A DNA stretch of 41,412 bases, taken from positions 1 through 41,412 of the forward strand of contig JACMKU010000220.1 of assembly GCA_014379965.1 (NCBI GenBank). The letters run 5' to 3'. The position numbers and the translations under genes are program-made. Under the pieces are notes generated by a model, which was given only the letters and a program-made list of their open reading frames with translations, was not told the DNA's origin and did not search any database. The DNA is from Chitinophagaceae bacterium (lineage in GTDB: Bacteria > Bacteroidota > Bacteroidia > Chitinophagales > Chitinophagaceae). Positions 8,417-17,176 of the stretch are shown piece after piece; within the stretch, counting starts at the first letter, position 1, and each line of letters opens with the position of its first letter.

Positions 8417-9406
8417 TTATTTTTTCTGGTACATTACCTCCTTGACCAACTTTACTGTCCTCGGAACATCGGGCAGCGCAGCGGCCACCAGGTTGGGGGC
8501 ATAGTGAAGGGGGGCATCGGCAGCGGTAATTCTCCTGATTGGGGCATCCAGGTAGTCGAAACCTTCCTTCTGAATCCTGTAGGTGATCTCAGAAGAGATC
8601 GACGCAAAGGGCCATTGCTCCTCTACTATCACAAGTCTGTTTGTCTTTTTCACACTCTCAAGAATGGTATGCCAGTCGAGCGGTCGGATCGACCTGAGAT
8701 CGATCACCTCTGCGCTTACACCTTCTTTCTCCAGCTCAGAAGCCGCACCCAGAGCCACTTTCATCATTTTATTAAATGATACGATAGTGACATCTGTTCC
8801 TTGTTTTTTCACATCGGCCTTCCCAATTTCAATATAGTATTCCTCTTCGGGGACTTCAAACTTATCGCCATACATGGTCTCGCTTTCCATGAAGCAGACC
8901 GGATCTTCCTCGTATCGGATGGCCTGTTTCAGCAATCCCTTAGCATCATATGCATTGCTAGGAGAAACAACCTTCAATCCTGGAATATTTGCATAAAGCG
9001 CTTCAAACGCCGTTGAGTGCTGTGCGCCTAACTGTCCCGCTGACCCATTGCCACCCCTAAAAACGATAGGGCAAGACACTTGTCCGCCACTCATTGCCAA
9101 CATTTTAGAGGCAGTATTTAAAATTTGGTCTAAAGCTAACACAGCGAAATTCCAGGTCATGTACTCGACGATTGGACGAAGTCCATTCTGTGCAGCACCT
9201 ACAGCAACGGCGGTAAAACCAAGTTCAGAAATAGGTGTGTCGATCACACGCTTGGGTCCGAATTCGGCCAACATCCCCTGGCTTACCTTATATGCGCCAT
9301 TATACTCTGCTACTTCCTCTCCCATGAGGAACACCCTGTCGTCTCTTCTCATTTCTTCCGACATCGCCTCGCGTAAAGCCTCACGGTATGCAATAGATCT
9401 TGCCAT
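8417..9406 (-). CDS. pdhB: pyruvate dehydrogenase E1 component subunit beta
   Basis: 329 residues. Beta chain of the thiamine-diphosphate-dependent E1 heterotetramer that decarboxylates pyruvate. The start MARSIAYREALREAMSEEM, the ThDP-contacting glutamate region (FLMGEEVAEYNGAYKVSQG), the ELGFTAVAVGAAQNGLRPIVEYM block and the HSTAFEALYANIPGLKVVSPSNAYDAKGLL block are all characteristic of E1 beta (transketolase pyrimidine-binding domain, then C-terminal domain from about 200). The alpha subunit and E2 are not next to it, the usual split arrangement in many Bacteroidota. A branched-chain E1 beta is possible but the sequence reads as PdhB. Confidence 0.92.
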   Translation of the reverse strand: MARSIAYREALREAMSEEMRRDDRVFLMGEEVAEYNGAYKVSQGMLAEFGPKRVIDTPISELGFTAVAVGAAQNGLRPIVEYMTWNFAVLALDQILNTASKMLAMSGGQVSCPIVFRGGNGSAGQLGAQHSTAFEALYANIPGLKVVSPSNAYDAKGLLKQAIRYEEDPVCFMESETMYGDKFEVPEEEYYIEIGKADVKKQGTDVTIVSFNKMMKVALGAASELEKEGVSAEVIDLRSIRPLDWHTILESVKKTNRLVIVEEQWPFASISSEITYRIQKEGFDYLDAPIRRITAADAPLHYAPNLVAAALPDVPRTVKLVKEVMYQKK

Positions 9407-9430
9407 GTTATACAGTCTGATTTAGGTGGG

Positions 9431-9438
9431 CAAAAATA
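9431..9438 (-). promoter_or_regulatory. candidate -7 element (TATTTTTG)
   Basis: Exact TAnnTTTG match on the minus strand, 25 bp before the pdhB ATG. Confidence 0.5.
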
Positions 9439-9483
9439 AGTGAGTGGCTTTAGATAACCTAAAATGGCCTTCACCTATATAAG

Positions 9484-9563
9484 TGGAATCGGTAACAGGT
9501 AATCTGGAATCGGTGCAAGCCCAATTCCCGATTACCAATTCCCGATTACCAATTCCCGATTCC
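9484..9563. repeat. short hairpin element F, GGAATCGG words
   Basis: Left arm 9484-9513 (GGAATCGGTAACAGGTAATC..) and right arm 9520-9563 (CAATTCCCGATTACC iterated) with almost no apex. It lies between the divergent pdhB and ypdA starts. Confidence 0.75.
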
Positions 9564-9579
9564 TAACAATCGCACATCC

Positions 9580-9587
9580 TATATTTG
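9580..9587 (+). promoter_or_regulatory. candidate -7 element (TATATTTG) overlapping the leader
   Basis: Exact TAnnTTTG match only 3 bp before the ATG at 9591. If used, transcription would begin at or just inside the first codon. Confidence 0.45.
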
Positions 9588-9590
9588 CTC

Positions 9591-10565
9591 ATGACCAACT
9601 ACACCCTCATCATCGTTGGTGGCGGCCCCATTGGATTGGCCTGCGCCATCGAAGCGAGAAGAGCAGGTATCGATTACGTGATCCTGGAAAAAGGTTGCCT
9701 GGTCAATTCGCTCTATAATTATCCGGTCAACATGACCTTCTTCTCTACATCCGAGCGACTGGAAATCGGTGAGGTGCCTTTCGTATCTAACAACCCGAAA
9801 CCCACCCGACCCGAGGCGCTCGAGTATTACCGCCGAGTTACCACTTCGTTTCGACTCAACATACGTTTATACGAACCGGTCCTATCCATTTCACCTGGCG
9901 AGGCACAGCACTATTCGGTTGTGACGAGCAAATCAACATACACGACCGCGAACATTATTATAGCAACAGGTTTTTATGACATCCCTTACTTACTGAATGT
10001 GCCGGGTGAGGATCTTCCTAAAGTGACTCATTATTATAAGGAACCACATGGCTATGCATTCCAGAAAGTAATGGTCGTAGGCGCGCAGAATTCGGCAGTC
10101 GATGCGGCACTTGAAACATGGCGCAAAGGCGCAGATGTAACAATGATCATCCGCGGTGAAGATGTAGGCAAACGCGTGAAGTACTGGGTCCGACCCGATA
10201 TCATTAACCGCATCCAGGAAGGATCGATCAAGGCTTTATATAGATCAAGTGTGAAGGAGATCAGGGAAAACGAAGTAGATATTCAGACACCCGATGGCGT
10301 ACAGACTATCGAGAATGACCTAGTCATTGCACTTACCGGTTACAAACCCGATCTGGGCTTTCTACAACGTATAGGCATTGAACTGTCGAATGACGGGATA
10401 TTCTGTCCATCAATCGATCCGATTACGCATGAATCAAATGTCAAAAATATTTTCCTCGCAGGTGTCATCTGCGGTGGAATGAATACGCATAGGCTGTTTA
10501 TTGAAAATTCGAGGGAACATGCTACGAGTATCATTAATGCGATCACGCGAAGCAATAGGCAATAA
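9591..10565 (+). CDS. ypdA: YpdA-family FAD/NAD(P)-dependent reductase
   Basis: 324 residues from the ATG at 9591 (a TTG two codons earlier is less likely). FAD-binding GGGPIG motif at 10-15, the NYPVNMTFFSTSERLEIGEVPF segment and the RPEALEYYRRV segment typical of YpdA, and a second nucleotide-binding motif (VMVVGAQNSAVDAALE). YpdA is known as a putative bacillithiol-disulfide reductase; no bacillithiol biosynthesis gene is in the window, so the thiol substrate is inferred from family. The last codons (SNRQ and stop) are written by the first GCAATAGGCAATAA words of element G. Confidence 0.85.
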   Translation: MTNYTLIIVGGGPIGLACAIEARRAGIDYVILEKGCLVNSLYNYPVNMTFFSTSERLEIGEVPFVSNNPKPTRPEALEYYRRVTTSFRLNIRLYEPVLSISPGEAQHYSVVTSKSTYTTANIIIATGFYDIPYLLNVPGEDLPKVTHYYKEPHGYAFQKVMVVGAQNSAVDAALETWRKGADVTMIIRGEDVGKRVKYWVRPDIINRIQEGSIKALYRSSVKEIRENEVDIQTPDGVQTIENDLVIALTGYKPDLGFLQRIGIELSNDGIFCPSIDPITHESNVKNIFLAGVICGGMNTHRLFIENSREHATSIINAITRSNRQ

Positions 10566-10740
10566 GCAATTGGCAATAGACAATAATCAATTGGCAACTG
10601 AAGTGCTTAAAGACTTTCGCGACCTAAACTTGCCTATTTCCTATTGCCTATTGACTATTGCCAATTGACTTACAACGTGGATTTTCCTCTTGATTCAAGT
10701 CAATTTGCCTATCCTCTCTTGCCTATTGCCTATCCTCTCA
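10553..10740. repeat. hairpin element G, GGCAATAG-word family
   Basis: Left arm 10553-10600 (GCAATAGGCAATAAGCAATT..), apex 10601-10630, right arm 10631-10670 (TTGCCTATTTCCTATTGCC..), then a second right-arm copy at 10706-10740 (TTGCCTATCCTCTC twice). It overlaps the ypdA stop. Confidence 0.85.
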
Positions 10741-11115
10741 TTGGTATTTGTACTGCCGGTCACGATGACGCTAAATAGTAAAAAATCTTCCTGGTTTTTT
10801 TGATGCGTACGACCGTTTTTGAATTTGTATGCCATATATATAGTGTGGGCAAGGCTTACAGCTCTGTGGATACAGGGAAACTACGAAGTGGTAGTACTCA
10901 TTTTACCACTCAATCGCGTTTTATAGTTCTGTGGATTATACGGTTTGTTAAATTGTTTTCTATTTTGCGTGCGATATCCATTAAGCCAAGATCCACTACT
11001 ATGAAGAATTCTCTACTTTTTTTCCACGGCTTTCTTATAGGTCCACACTTGCCGTTCTGGCGCTCGCCGGAATGACAAACCTACTAATATGAAAAGCCAC
11101 CAATCCAATACTAAA
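10741..11115 (+). promoter_or_regulatory. long leader before the T9SS surface operon
   Basis: 375 bases without a convincing gene (a 91-codon frame here shows no family features). It contains an inverted repeat AGTGGTA (10887-10893) / TACCACT (10904-10910), flanked by two copies of AG(C/T)TCTGTGGAT at about 10860 and 10926, and a GC hairpin at about 11048-11074 (CGTTCTGGCG / CGCCGGAATG). The symmetric arrangement suggests regulatory binding sites or a structured 5' leader for the downstream operon. Confidence 0.45.
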
Positions 11116-14100
11116 ATGAAAACCACCCGCCCACTCTCCCTAGCAGGAGTCATCCTACTTATATTATTCTGTAGTTATGCAAAGGCGCAATCCTTCGGGA
11201 CAGTTGCAACAGCTGTTTCAATCAGCGATTGTAACCAGACTGCCTTCTTCAATACATCAGGGAACGTAGCCGACCATATCGGGCCTTCGTCTAATGTATT
11301 TGACAATGCAAACTTCGGAGTGCATACTCAAAACTCAGGTACGCTGGTTTTTCGCGGCGCACAAGTGAAGACATTTAAAAACCCTGCGTCCTCCAACGTA
11401 TGTAACGTACGCATATTTTATAGAGTGTACCTGCAGTCGGGAGCACCCGGTGCATTTACATCTGTTGATCTCCCCTGGTTAGAAGATTGTAATGTTCCAG
11501 GTGGCGTCTTTCCGTCGGGAGGTCCTTGCCAGGCGGGCGATCAAAAGTGGCAACGAATTACATCGAATATCAATCTTACTACTTTCCCTGCGGGGAATTA
11601 TGTGCTTGAGGTATATTATGAGGCCTCAGGTTCTCAGACAAGCACATCATTATGTAACGACCTTGTGACATTGAATAACGGTGGCGTTAATTACAAAGGC
11701 TTTTTCTCAATTCAATCACCCAACCTTTCAAGTACGAATCCTTCTTCCTGTTTCGGTAACGAAGGTTCAATCACCATTGGCGGTCTCGTACCAAATACAA
11801 CCTACCAACTCAGCTATAATGATGATGGCACACCTGTAGGTCCAATAACCGTAACAACTAACGGTGCCGGCCAGATCGTTCTAAATGCAATGAACAAAGG
11901 GTTCTATTCCAACTTTTCTTTACAAATCAACGGATGTACGACCAACCTGTTTACAGGCATCATCCTTTCTGATCCAATATTTGTTCCGACGTTTACGGCT
12001 ATACCGCCTTTCTGCGCCGGAACGCCTGCCCCTGTGCTTCAGCCTGTTTCTAACAATGGCATGACAGGTGCATGGAGCCCCGCAACAGTAAGCAATACGG
12101 CTACAGGTAACTATACCTTCACGCCAGATCCAAATCAGTGCGGATTCCCTGTGACGATCACAATTACCGTGATACCAAGGGCTACGCCGACATTCCCTTT
12201 CGGAACCAGTCTTATTATTTGCCAGAATGGAAGTGTTCCAACGCTTCCAAATACTTCAACCAATGGATTCAACGGTACCTGGAGTCCTGCGATAGTTGAC
12301 AACCAGAACTCGGGCAGCTATACATTTACACCGAATGCAGGTTTGTGCGCAAACCCCACAACATTCAATGTAACCGTTAATCCAAACATCCCTCCAACCT
12401 TTACGTTCGGAACGAGCCTTACGATCTGTGCTGGCGGCGGCGTTCCTGCGCTTCCGACGACCTCTACCAATAACATTAGCGGTACCTGGAGTCCATCAGT
12501 TGTAGACAATCAGAATTCAGCTACATATACATTTACTCCAAATCCTGGTCAATGCGGAACAGTTGTAACCTTTGACGTTACTGTGAATCCAAATGCGATA
12601 CCAGTATTTCCATTTGGCAACAGCCTCACCATCTGCTCTGCCGGATCTGTGCCGGCATTGCCTTCGACTTCTACTAATGGCATCAATGGTTCATGGAGCC
12701 CTGCAACAGTGAACAACCTGGCTTCAGGTAGCTATACCTTTACGCCCGATCCTGGTATTTGCGCATTGCCATTTACATTCTCTGTGACTGTAAATCCCAA
12801 CCTGCCACCTACATTCCCATTCGGTACAAGTGCTACGATATGTGCTGGCGGCAGTGTCCCTATCTTGTCCAACACATCAACAAACGCAATCACTGGAACC
12901 TGGAGTCCTTCAATAGTTGACAACCAGAATTCAGCTACCTATACATTTACACCAGATGCAGGTCAGTGCGCAACGGGAACGACGTTCGCTGTAACGATTG
13001 CTCCCAATATTCCGCCGACCTTTAGTTTTGGAACTACCTTAACGATCTGCGCCGGAGGATCCGTACCTGCGTTACCTACGACTTCCACGAATGGTATTAC
13101 CGGGACATGGAGCCCATCGATTGTAGATAACCAGAACTCTGGTAGCTACATTTTCACACCTACATCAGGATTGTGTGCGACCACTGCGTCTTTCACGGTA
13201 ACCGTTAACCCGAATGCAACACCGGTGTTTAGCTTCGGTACTAGCCTGACCATTTGCGCTGGCGGAAGTGTACCAACCCTGCCGAATACATCAGACAATG
13301 CTATTACAGGCACCTGGAGTCCTTCTGTAGTTAATAACATGACTTCTGGCAGCTATACATTTACACCGACAGCTGGCCTTTGTGCGTTGCCTGTTACATT
13401 TACTGTTACAGTTAGCCCGAACATACCACCGACATTTGCTTTCGGTACAAGTCTTACGATTTGCGCAGGCGGAAGCGTCCCTACCCTGCCGAATACATCT
13501 ACCAATGGCATCACTGGTACATGGAGCCCATCGGTAGTGAACGATCAAGCTTCCGGCAGTTACACCTTTACGCCCGATGCGGGTCCGTGTGCAACAGGAG
13601 CTACGTTCACTGTTACGGTTAATCCGAACATTCCGCCAACCTTTGCATTCGGTACAACACTGACGATTTGCGAGAATGGTTCAGTACCTGCATTGCCGAC
13701 TACCTCTTCTAACGGTATCACCGGAACATGGAGCCCTGCTGTTGTAGACAACCAGAATTCTGGAAACTATACATTCACGCCTACCGCAGGTCTTTGTGCA
13801 ACTAGTGCCTCATTCACCGTGACTGTCAATCCGAATGTTACACCGCTATTTAGTTTCGGTAGCAGTTTGACGATATGTGCCGGTGCAACAGCGCCAACGC
13901 TGCCAGGCACATCGACGAACGGCGTTACAGGAACATGGAGCCCTGCTGTAGCAAACAACCAGGCTACAGGAACATACACCTTCACGCCAACCGCTGGTCT
14001 GTGTGCTGTGCCAACTACATTCACTATCACTGTCAATCCCAATATTCCACCAACATTTAGTTTCGGGACAAGTCTTACGATTTGTGCCGGCGGCATTGTT

Positions 14101-16038
14101 CCTGCACTACCTGGTACGGCCAACAATGGAATTACCGGAACGTGGAGCCCTGCAATTGTAGATAATCAGAATTCAGGTACCTATATATTCACACCGACTG
14201 CAGGACTGTGTGCTCTGTCACATACGTTTACAGTTACAGTCAACCCAAATGTGCTTCCAGTATTCACATTTGGAACGAGCATGACCATCTGCGAAGGAAA
14301 TACTGCTCCAGTGCTTCCAACGACTTCTACAAATGGTATCACCGGAACTTGGAGCCCAGCCATAGTAGATAATCAGAATTCAGGAACATACACATTCACA
14401 CAAACTGCTGGGCAGTGCGCAACCGGCACTACGTTCACAGTGACTGTCAATCCTAATATCCCGCCGACGTTTAGTTTTGGACCAACGCTTACCATCTGTG
14501 CCGGAGCGACCGTTCCAACATTGCCTACTGTCTCCGACAATGGCATTACAGGAACATGGAGCCCTGCCGTAGTAGACAACCAGGCTTCTGGCACATATGT
14601 GTTCACGCCTGCTGGTGGATGTGCAACGACATCAACATTTACAGTAACGGTGAATCCGAATATTGCACCAACATTTAGTTTTGGTTCCACCCTGACTATT
14701 TGCGCAGGCGGAACTGTACCAGCATTACCTGGCACTTCATCTAATGGTATCGCAGGATCGTGGAGTCCGGCAGTCGTTGATGACCAAGGTTCGGGTACTT
14801 ACACATTCACACCGACGACTGGTCTTTGTGCCCTTTCCTTCGTGTTCAATGTAACTGTCAATCCAAATGTGACACCTGTGTTCAGCTTCGGGCCGAACCA
14901 GACCATCTGTGCAGGAGCCACTGCGCCAGTATTACCAACTACATCGAGCAACGGAATAACAGGGGCATGGAGTCCTGCGGTTGTAGATAATCAAAATTCA
15001 GGTACCTATACGTTCACGCCTAATCCCGGCGAATGCGTATTGCCAGGAGCTGTGACTCTGACAGTAACTGTTACACCTAATATTGTTCCTGTCTTCAGCT
15101 TTGGAACCACTTTATCAATCTGTACAGGTGACGCAGTGCCATCCCTGCCGACGACATCAGACAACGGTCTCGATGGCACGTGGAGCCCTGCCGCAGTGAG
15201 CAACCAGGCGAGTGGAGTTTACACTTTCACTCCTGCACCTGGTCAATGCGTAACGAGCTATACATTCACAGTTACTGTTCGCGCGATCGTTACTCCTACA
15301 TTCAGCTTTGGCACGTTCCAGTCTGTATGTATGGGTTCGACTGCACCAGTACTCGCGAATACATCAACCAATGGTATCACTGGCACGTGGAGCCCATCGG
15401 TAATAGACAATCAGGTAAGTGGAACATACACCTTTACAGCTGATGCCGGACAGTGCGCCTTGAATACAAGCCTGGAATATGAAGTAAATGCGATACCAAC
15501 TGTTAGCCTTCGTACCGATACCACTGTTTACGATGGTGCTATTGTACCAGCGTTCGATTTTGTGTCGAGCCCGGGTGCTTCGATAACATGGGTGAATTCG
15601 AATACCGCGATTGGCCTGGCTGCATCGGGTAGCAGGACAGTACCTTCTTTCACGGCAATCAACACCGGTATTGATCCAGTGATTGCGGAGGTCACAGCAA
15701 CTCCAACTATGGGTGGCTGCGTTGGTCTCCTACAGAAATACACGATCACAGTGTTGCCATTGAATAAGGATGTCTTCGTGCCGAACGTATTCACGCCTAA
15801 CAAGGATGGCAAGAATGACCGCCTGTTGGTGTATGGTAATTATATCACGAAGATTGACATGCGCGTGTTCAACCAGTGGGGTCAGCAGATCGCCGTGGTC
15901 ACCGATAAGAATACGGGATGGGATGGAACGCACAAGGGTAATCCTCAGCCTGTCGGAGTGTATGTCTATGTGTTGAAGGCGGAATTGTCGGGCGGAAGGA
16001 TCGTGAACCTGAAAGGCTCGATCACGCTAATACGTTAG
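11116..16038 (+). CDS. giant SprB-like repeat surface protein, T9SS type B sorting domain
   Basis: About 1640 residues from the ATG at 11116, which gives a normal signal peptide (MKTTRPL.. to ..YAKAQ); an ATG at 11089 would add nine residues. The first 290 residues are a unique head domain. Then come 17 tandem units of about 69 residues (nucleotides about 11985-15495), each with F-x-FG-x-LTIC, P-x-LP-x-TS-NGI-GTWSP, Y-FTP and TFTVTVNPN signatures and two cysteines. A PKD-like stretch follows, and the last 85 residues (FVPNVFTPNKDGKNDR.. to the end) are the gliding-motility-associated CHU_C / type B sorting domain. The protein is exported by T9SS and probably displayed on the cell surface as an adhesin. 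PorP/SprF and PorE-like partners follow in the same operon. Confidence 0.9.
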   Translation: MKTTRPLSLAGVILLILFCSYAKAQSFGTVATAVSISDCNQTAFFNTSGNVADHIGPSSNVFDNANFGVHTQNSGTLVFRGAQVKTFKNPASSNVCNVRIFYRVYLQSGAPGAFTSVDLPWLEDCNVPGGVFPSGGPCQAGDQKWQRITSNINLTTFPAGNYVLEVYYEASGSQTSTSLCNDLVTLNNGGVNYKGFFSIQSPNLSSTNPSSCFGNEGSITIGGLVPNTTYQLSYNDDGTPVGPITVTTNGAGQIVLNAMNKGFYSNFSLQINGCTTNLFTGIILSDPIFVPTFTAIPPFCAGTPAPVLQPVSNNGMTGAWSPATVSNTATGNYTFTPDPNQCGFPVTITITVIPRATPTFPFGTSLIICQNGSVPTLPNTSTNGFNGTWSPAIVDNQNSGSYTFTPNAGLCANPTTFNVTVNPNIPPTFTFGTSLTICAGGGVPALPTTSTNNISGTWSPSVVDNQNSATYTFTPNPGQCGTVVTFDVTVNPNAIPVFPFGNSLTICSAGSVPALPSTSTNGINGSWSPATVNNLASGSYTFTPDPGICALPFTFSVTVNPNLPPTFPFGTSATICAGGSVPILSNTSTNAITGTWSPSIVDNQNSATYTFTPDAGQCATGTTFAVTIAPNIPPTFSFGTTLTICAGGSVPALPTTSTNGITGTWSPSIVDNQNSGSYIFTPTSGLCATTASFTVTVNPNATPVFSFGTSLTICAGGSVPTLPNTSDNAITGTWSPSVVNNMTSGSYTFTPTAGLCALPVTFTVTVSPNIPPTFAFGTSLTICAGGSVPTLPNTSTNGITGTWSPSVVNDQASGSYTFTPDAGPCATGATFTVTVNPNIPPTFAFGTTLTICENGSVPALPTTSSNGITGTWSPAVVDNQNSGNYTFTPTAGLCATSASFTVTVNPNVTPLFSFGSSLTICAGATAPTLPGTSTNGVTGTWSPAVANNQATGTYTFTPTAGLCAVPTTFTITVNPNIPPTFSFGTSLTICAGGIVPALPGTANNGITGTWSPAIVDNQNSGTYIFTPTAGLCALSHTFTVTVNPNVLPVFTFGTSMTICEGNTAPVLPTTSTNGITGTWSPAIVDNQNSGTYTFTQTAGQCATGTTFTVTVNPNIPPTFSFGPTLTICAGATVPTLPTVSDNGITGTWSPAVVDNQASGTYVFTPAGGCATTSTFTVTVNPNIAPTFSFGSTLTICAGGTVPALPGTSSNGIAGSWSPAVVDDQGSGTYTFTPTTGLCALSFVFNVTVNPNVTPVFSFGPNQTICAGATAPVLPTTSSNGITGAWSPAVVDNQNSGTYTFTPNPGECVLPGAVTLTVTVTPNIVPVFSFGTTLSICTGDAVPSLPTTSDNGLDGTWSPAAVSNQASGVYTFTPAPGQCVTSYTFTVTVRAIVTPTFSFGTFQSVCMGSTAPVLANTSTNGITGTWSPSVIDNQVSGTYTFTADAGQCALNTSLEYEVNAIPTVSLRTDTTVYDGAIVPAFDFVSSPGASITWVNSNTAIGLAASGSRTVPSFTAINTGIDPVIAEVTATPTMGGCVGLLQKYTITVLPLNKDVFVPNVFTPNKDGKNDRLLVYGNYITKIDMRVFNQWGQQIAVVTDKNTGWDGTHKGNPQPVGVYVYVLKAELSGGRIVNLKGSITLIR
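11985..15495 (+). repeat. 17 tandem coding repeats of about 207 bp
   Basis: Units recur at about 207-210 bp. Units 5-13 are most alike; the first and last two are more diverged, and unit 13 is one codon short while unit 15 is two codons longer. The repeat phase keeps several antisense frames open, which is an artefact of repetition. Confidence 0.92.
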
Positions 16039-16119
16039 AGAACCAGCTGGTGTCGTAGCAATACGGCACGAGTACCAATAAACCAGTATCTATTTGAAAA
16101 CACCAATGTCCTGTACAAA

Positions 16120-17145
16120 ATGAAAAATAAAAACCTTAAAAGATCCACGTGGGTTACAGCGTGTTTGTTACTCGCCAGCGTGCTCCCATCGTTTGCGCAG
16201 ACGGATCCACACTTTACGCAGAACTATACATTCCCGATGTATATCAATCCTGCCCTCACAGGAAGCAGTGATGGCGAATACAGGGTATCTGCAATCTATC
16301 GTAGCCAATGGGGAAGCGTAACCAATCCCTATCGCACCACGGGTATTTCGTTCGATACGCGTACTAATAAAAATATTAACCTCGGAGTCAACCTACTTAA
16401 TCAATCGGCAGGTGACGGTGGGTTTAATTATTTCAATGCTTATGCGTCCGTAGCGTATACCGGTGTAAAGTTTGGGAAAGAGAATAACCACCGCGTCGTT
16501 CTTGCGATGCAGGGTGGAGTGATCAATCGTCGTGTTGACCAGGCGAAGTTTAAATGGGGCGAACAATGGAACCCAATTACAGGATACAATGCGGGTAATG
16601 CGACTACTGAATCGTTTGTAACCACGTCTGCTACAACCCTGGACCTGGGTGCCGGTGCTTTGTATTACGACGCAACACCCGGTAAAAAGACAAACGCGTT
16701 TGGTGGATTCTCTGTTTTTCATCTGAATAAACCAAAAGACCCTATTGTGTCTAGCCAGGGAGCGGAACTTAATACCATTCCAGTGCGATATACGCTTCAT
16801 GGTGGAGTTAGCTTCAACCTTTTCGAGCGTACCAGTTTCATCCCCCATGTTTTGTACATGAAACAAGGATCGGCCAGCGAGACCATGCTTGGCGCGTATG
16901 TGCAATTGAACGTGAATGATGAGACCGATTTAATGATCGGTGGCTATTACCGCGCAAAAGATGCGATTGCACCTTTCGTGGGCTTCGACTGGAGAAACTT
17001 CATCGTAGGCCTGAGTTATGATGCCAACACATCCAAGCTCGGAGCGCTTTCGAGGAGTGTGAACAGTTTTGAGTTGAGCCTTTCATACATCAAGCGTAAT
17101 GGAACCAGGAGCATATTCGACTTTATCCGTTGCTCAAGACTATAA
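16120..17145 (+). CDS. PorP/SprF family T9SS outer-membrane protein
   Basis: 341 residues. Signal peptide at 1-26 (ending SFAQ), then the family start QTDPHFTQNYTFPMYINPALTGS, followed by alternating beta-strand sequence (NINLGVNLLNQSAGDGGFNYFNAYAS, VVLAMQGGV, LGAGALYY, FGGFSVFHL) typical of the 14-strand PorP/SprF barrel. In characterised gliding bacteria SprF is needed to export or anchor SprB, encoded just upstream; the same order here (sprB-like, then sprF-like, 81 bp gap) supports that partnership. The gap has no hairpin element. Confidence 0.9.
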   Translation: MKNKNLKRSTWVTACLLLASVLPSFAQTDPHFTQNYTFPMYINPALTGSSDGEYRVSAIYRSQWGSVTNPYRTTGISFDTRTNKNINLGVNLLNQSAGDGGFNYFNAYASVAYTGVKFGKENNHRVVLAMQGGVINRRVDQAKFKWGEQWNPITGYNAGNATTESFVTTSATTLDLGAGALYYDATPGKKTNAFGGFSVFHLNKPKDPIVSSQGAELNTIPVRYTLHGGVSFNLFERTSFIPHVLYMKQGSASETMLGAYVQLNVNDETDLMIGGYYRAKDAIAPFVGFDWRNFIVGLSYDANTSKLGALSRSVNSFELSLSYIKRNGTRSIFDFIRCSRL

Positions 17146-17176
17146 CCAACTAATTATTTGTAAAACAAATATCCCT

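Noticed and set aside
10800..11075. 91-codon frame before the SprB-like gene
   Set aside because: No signal or domain features; the region looks like a regulatory leader.
12318..15203. Series of antisense frames of 60-120 codons inside the SprB-like gene
   Set aside because: They recur with the 207-bp repeat and are by-products of it.
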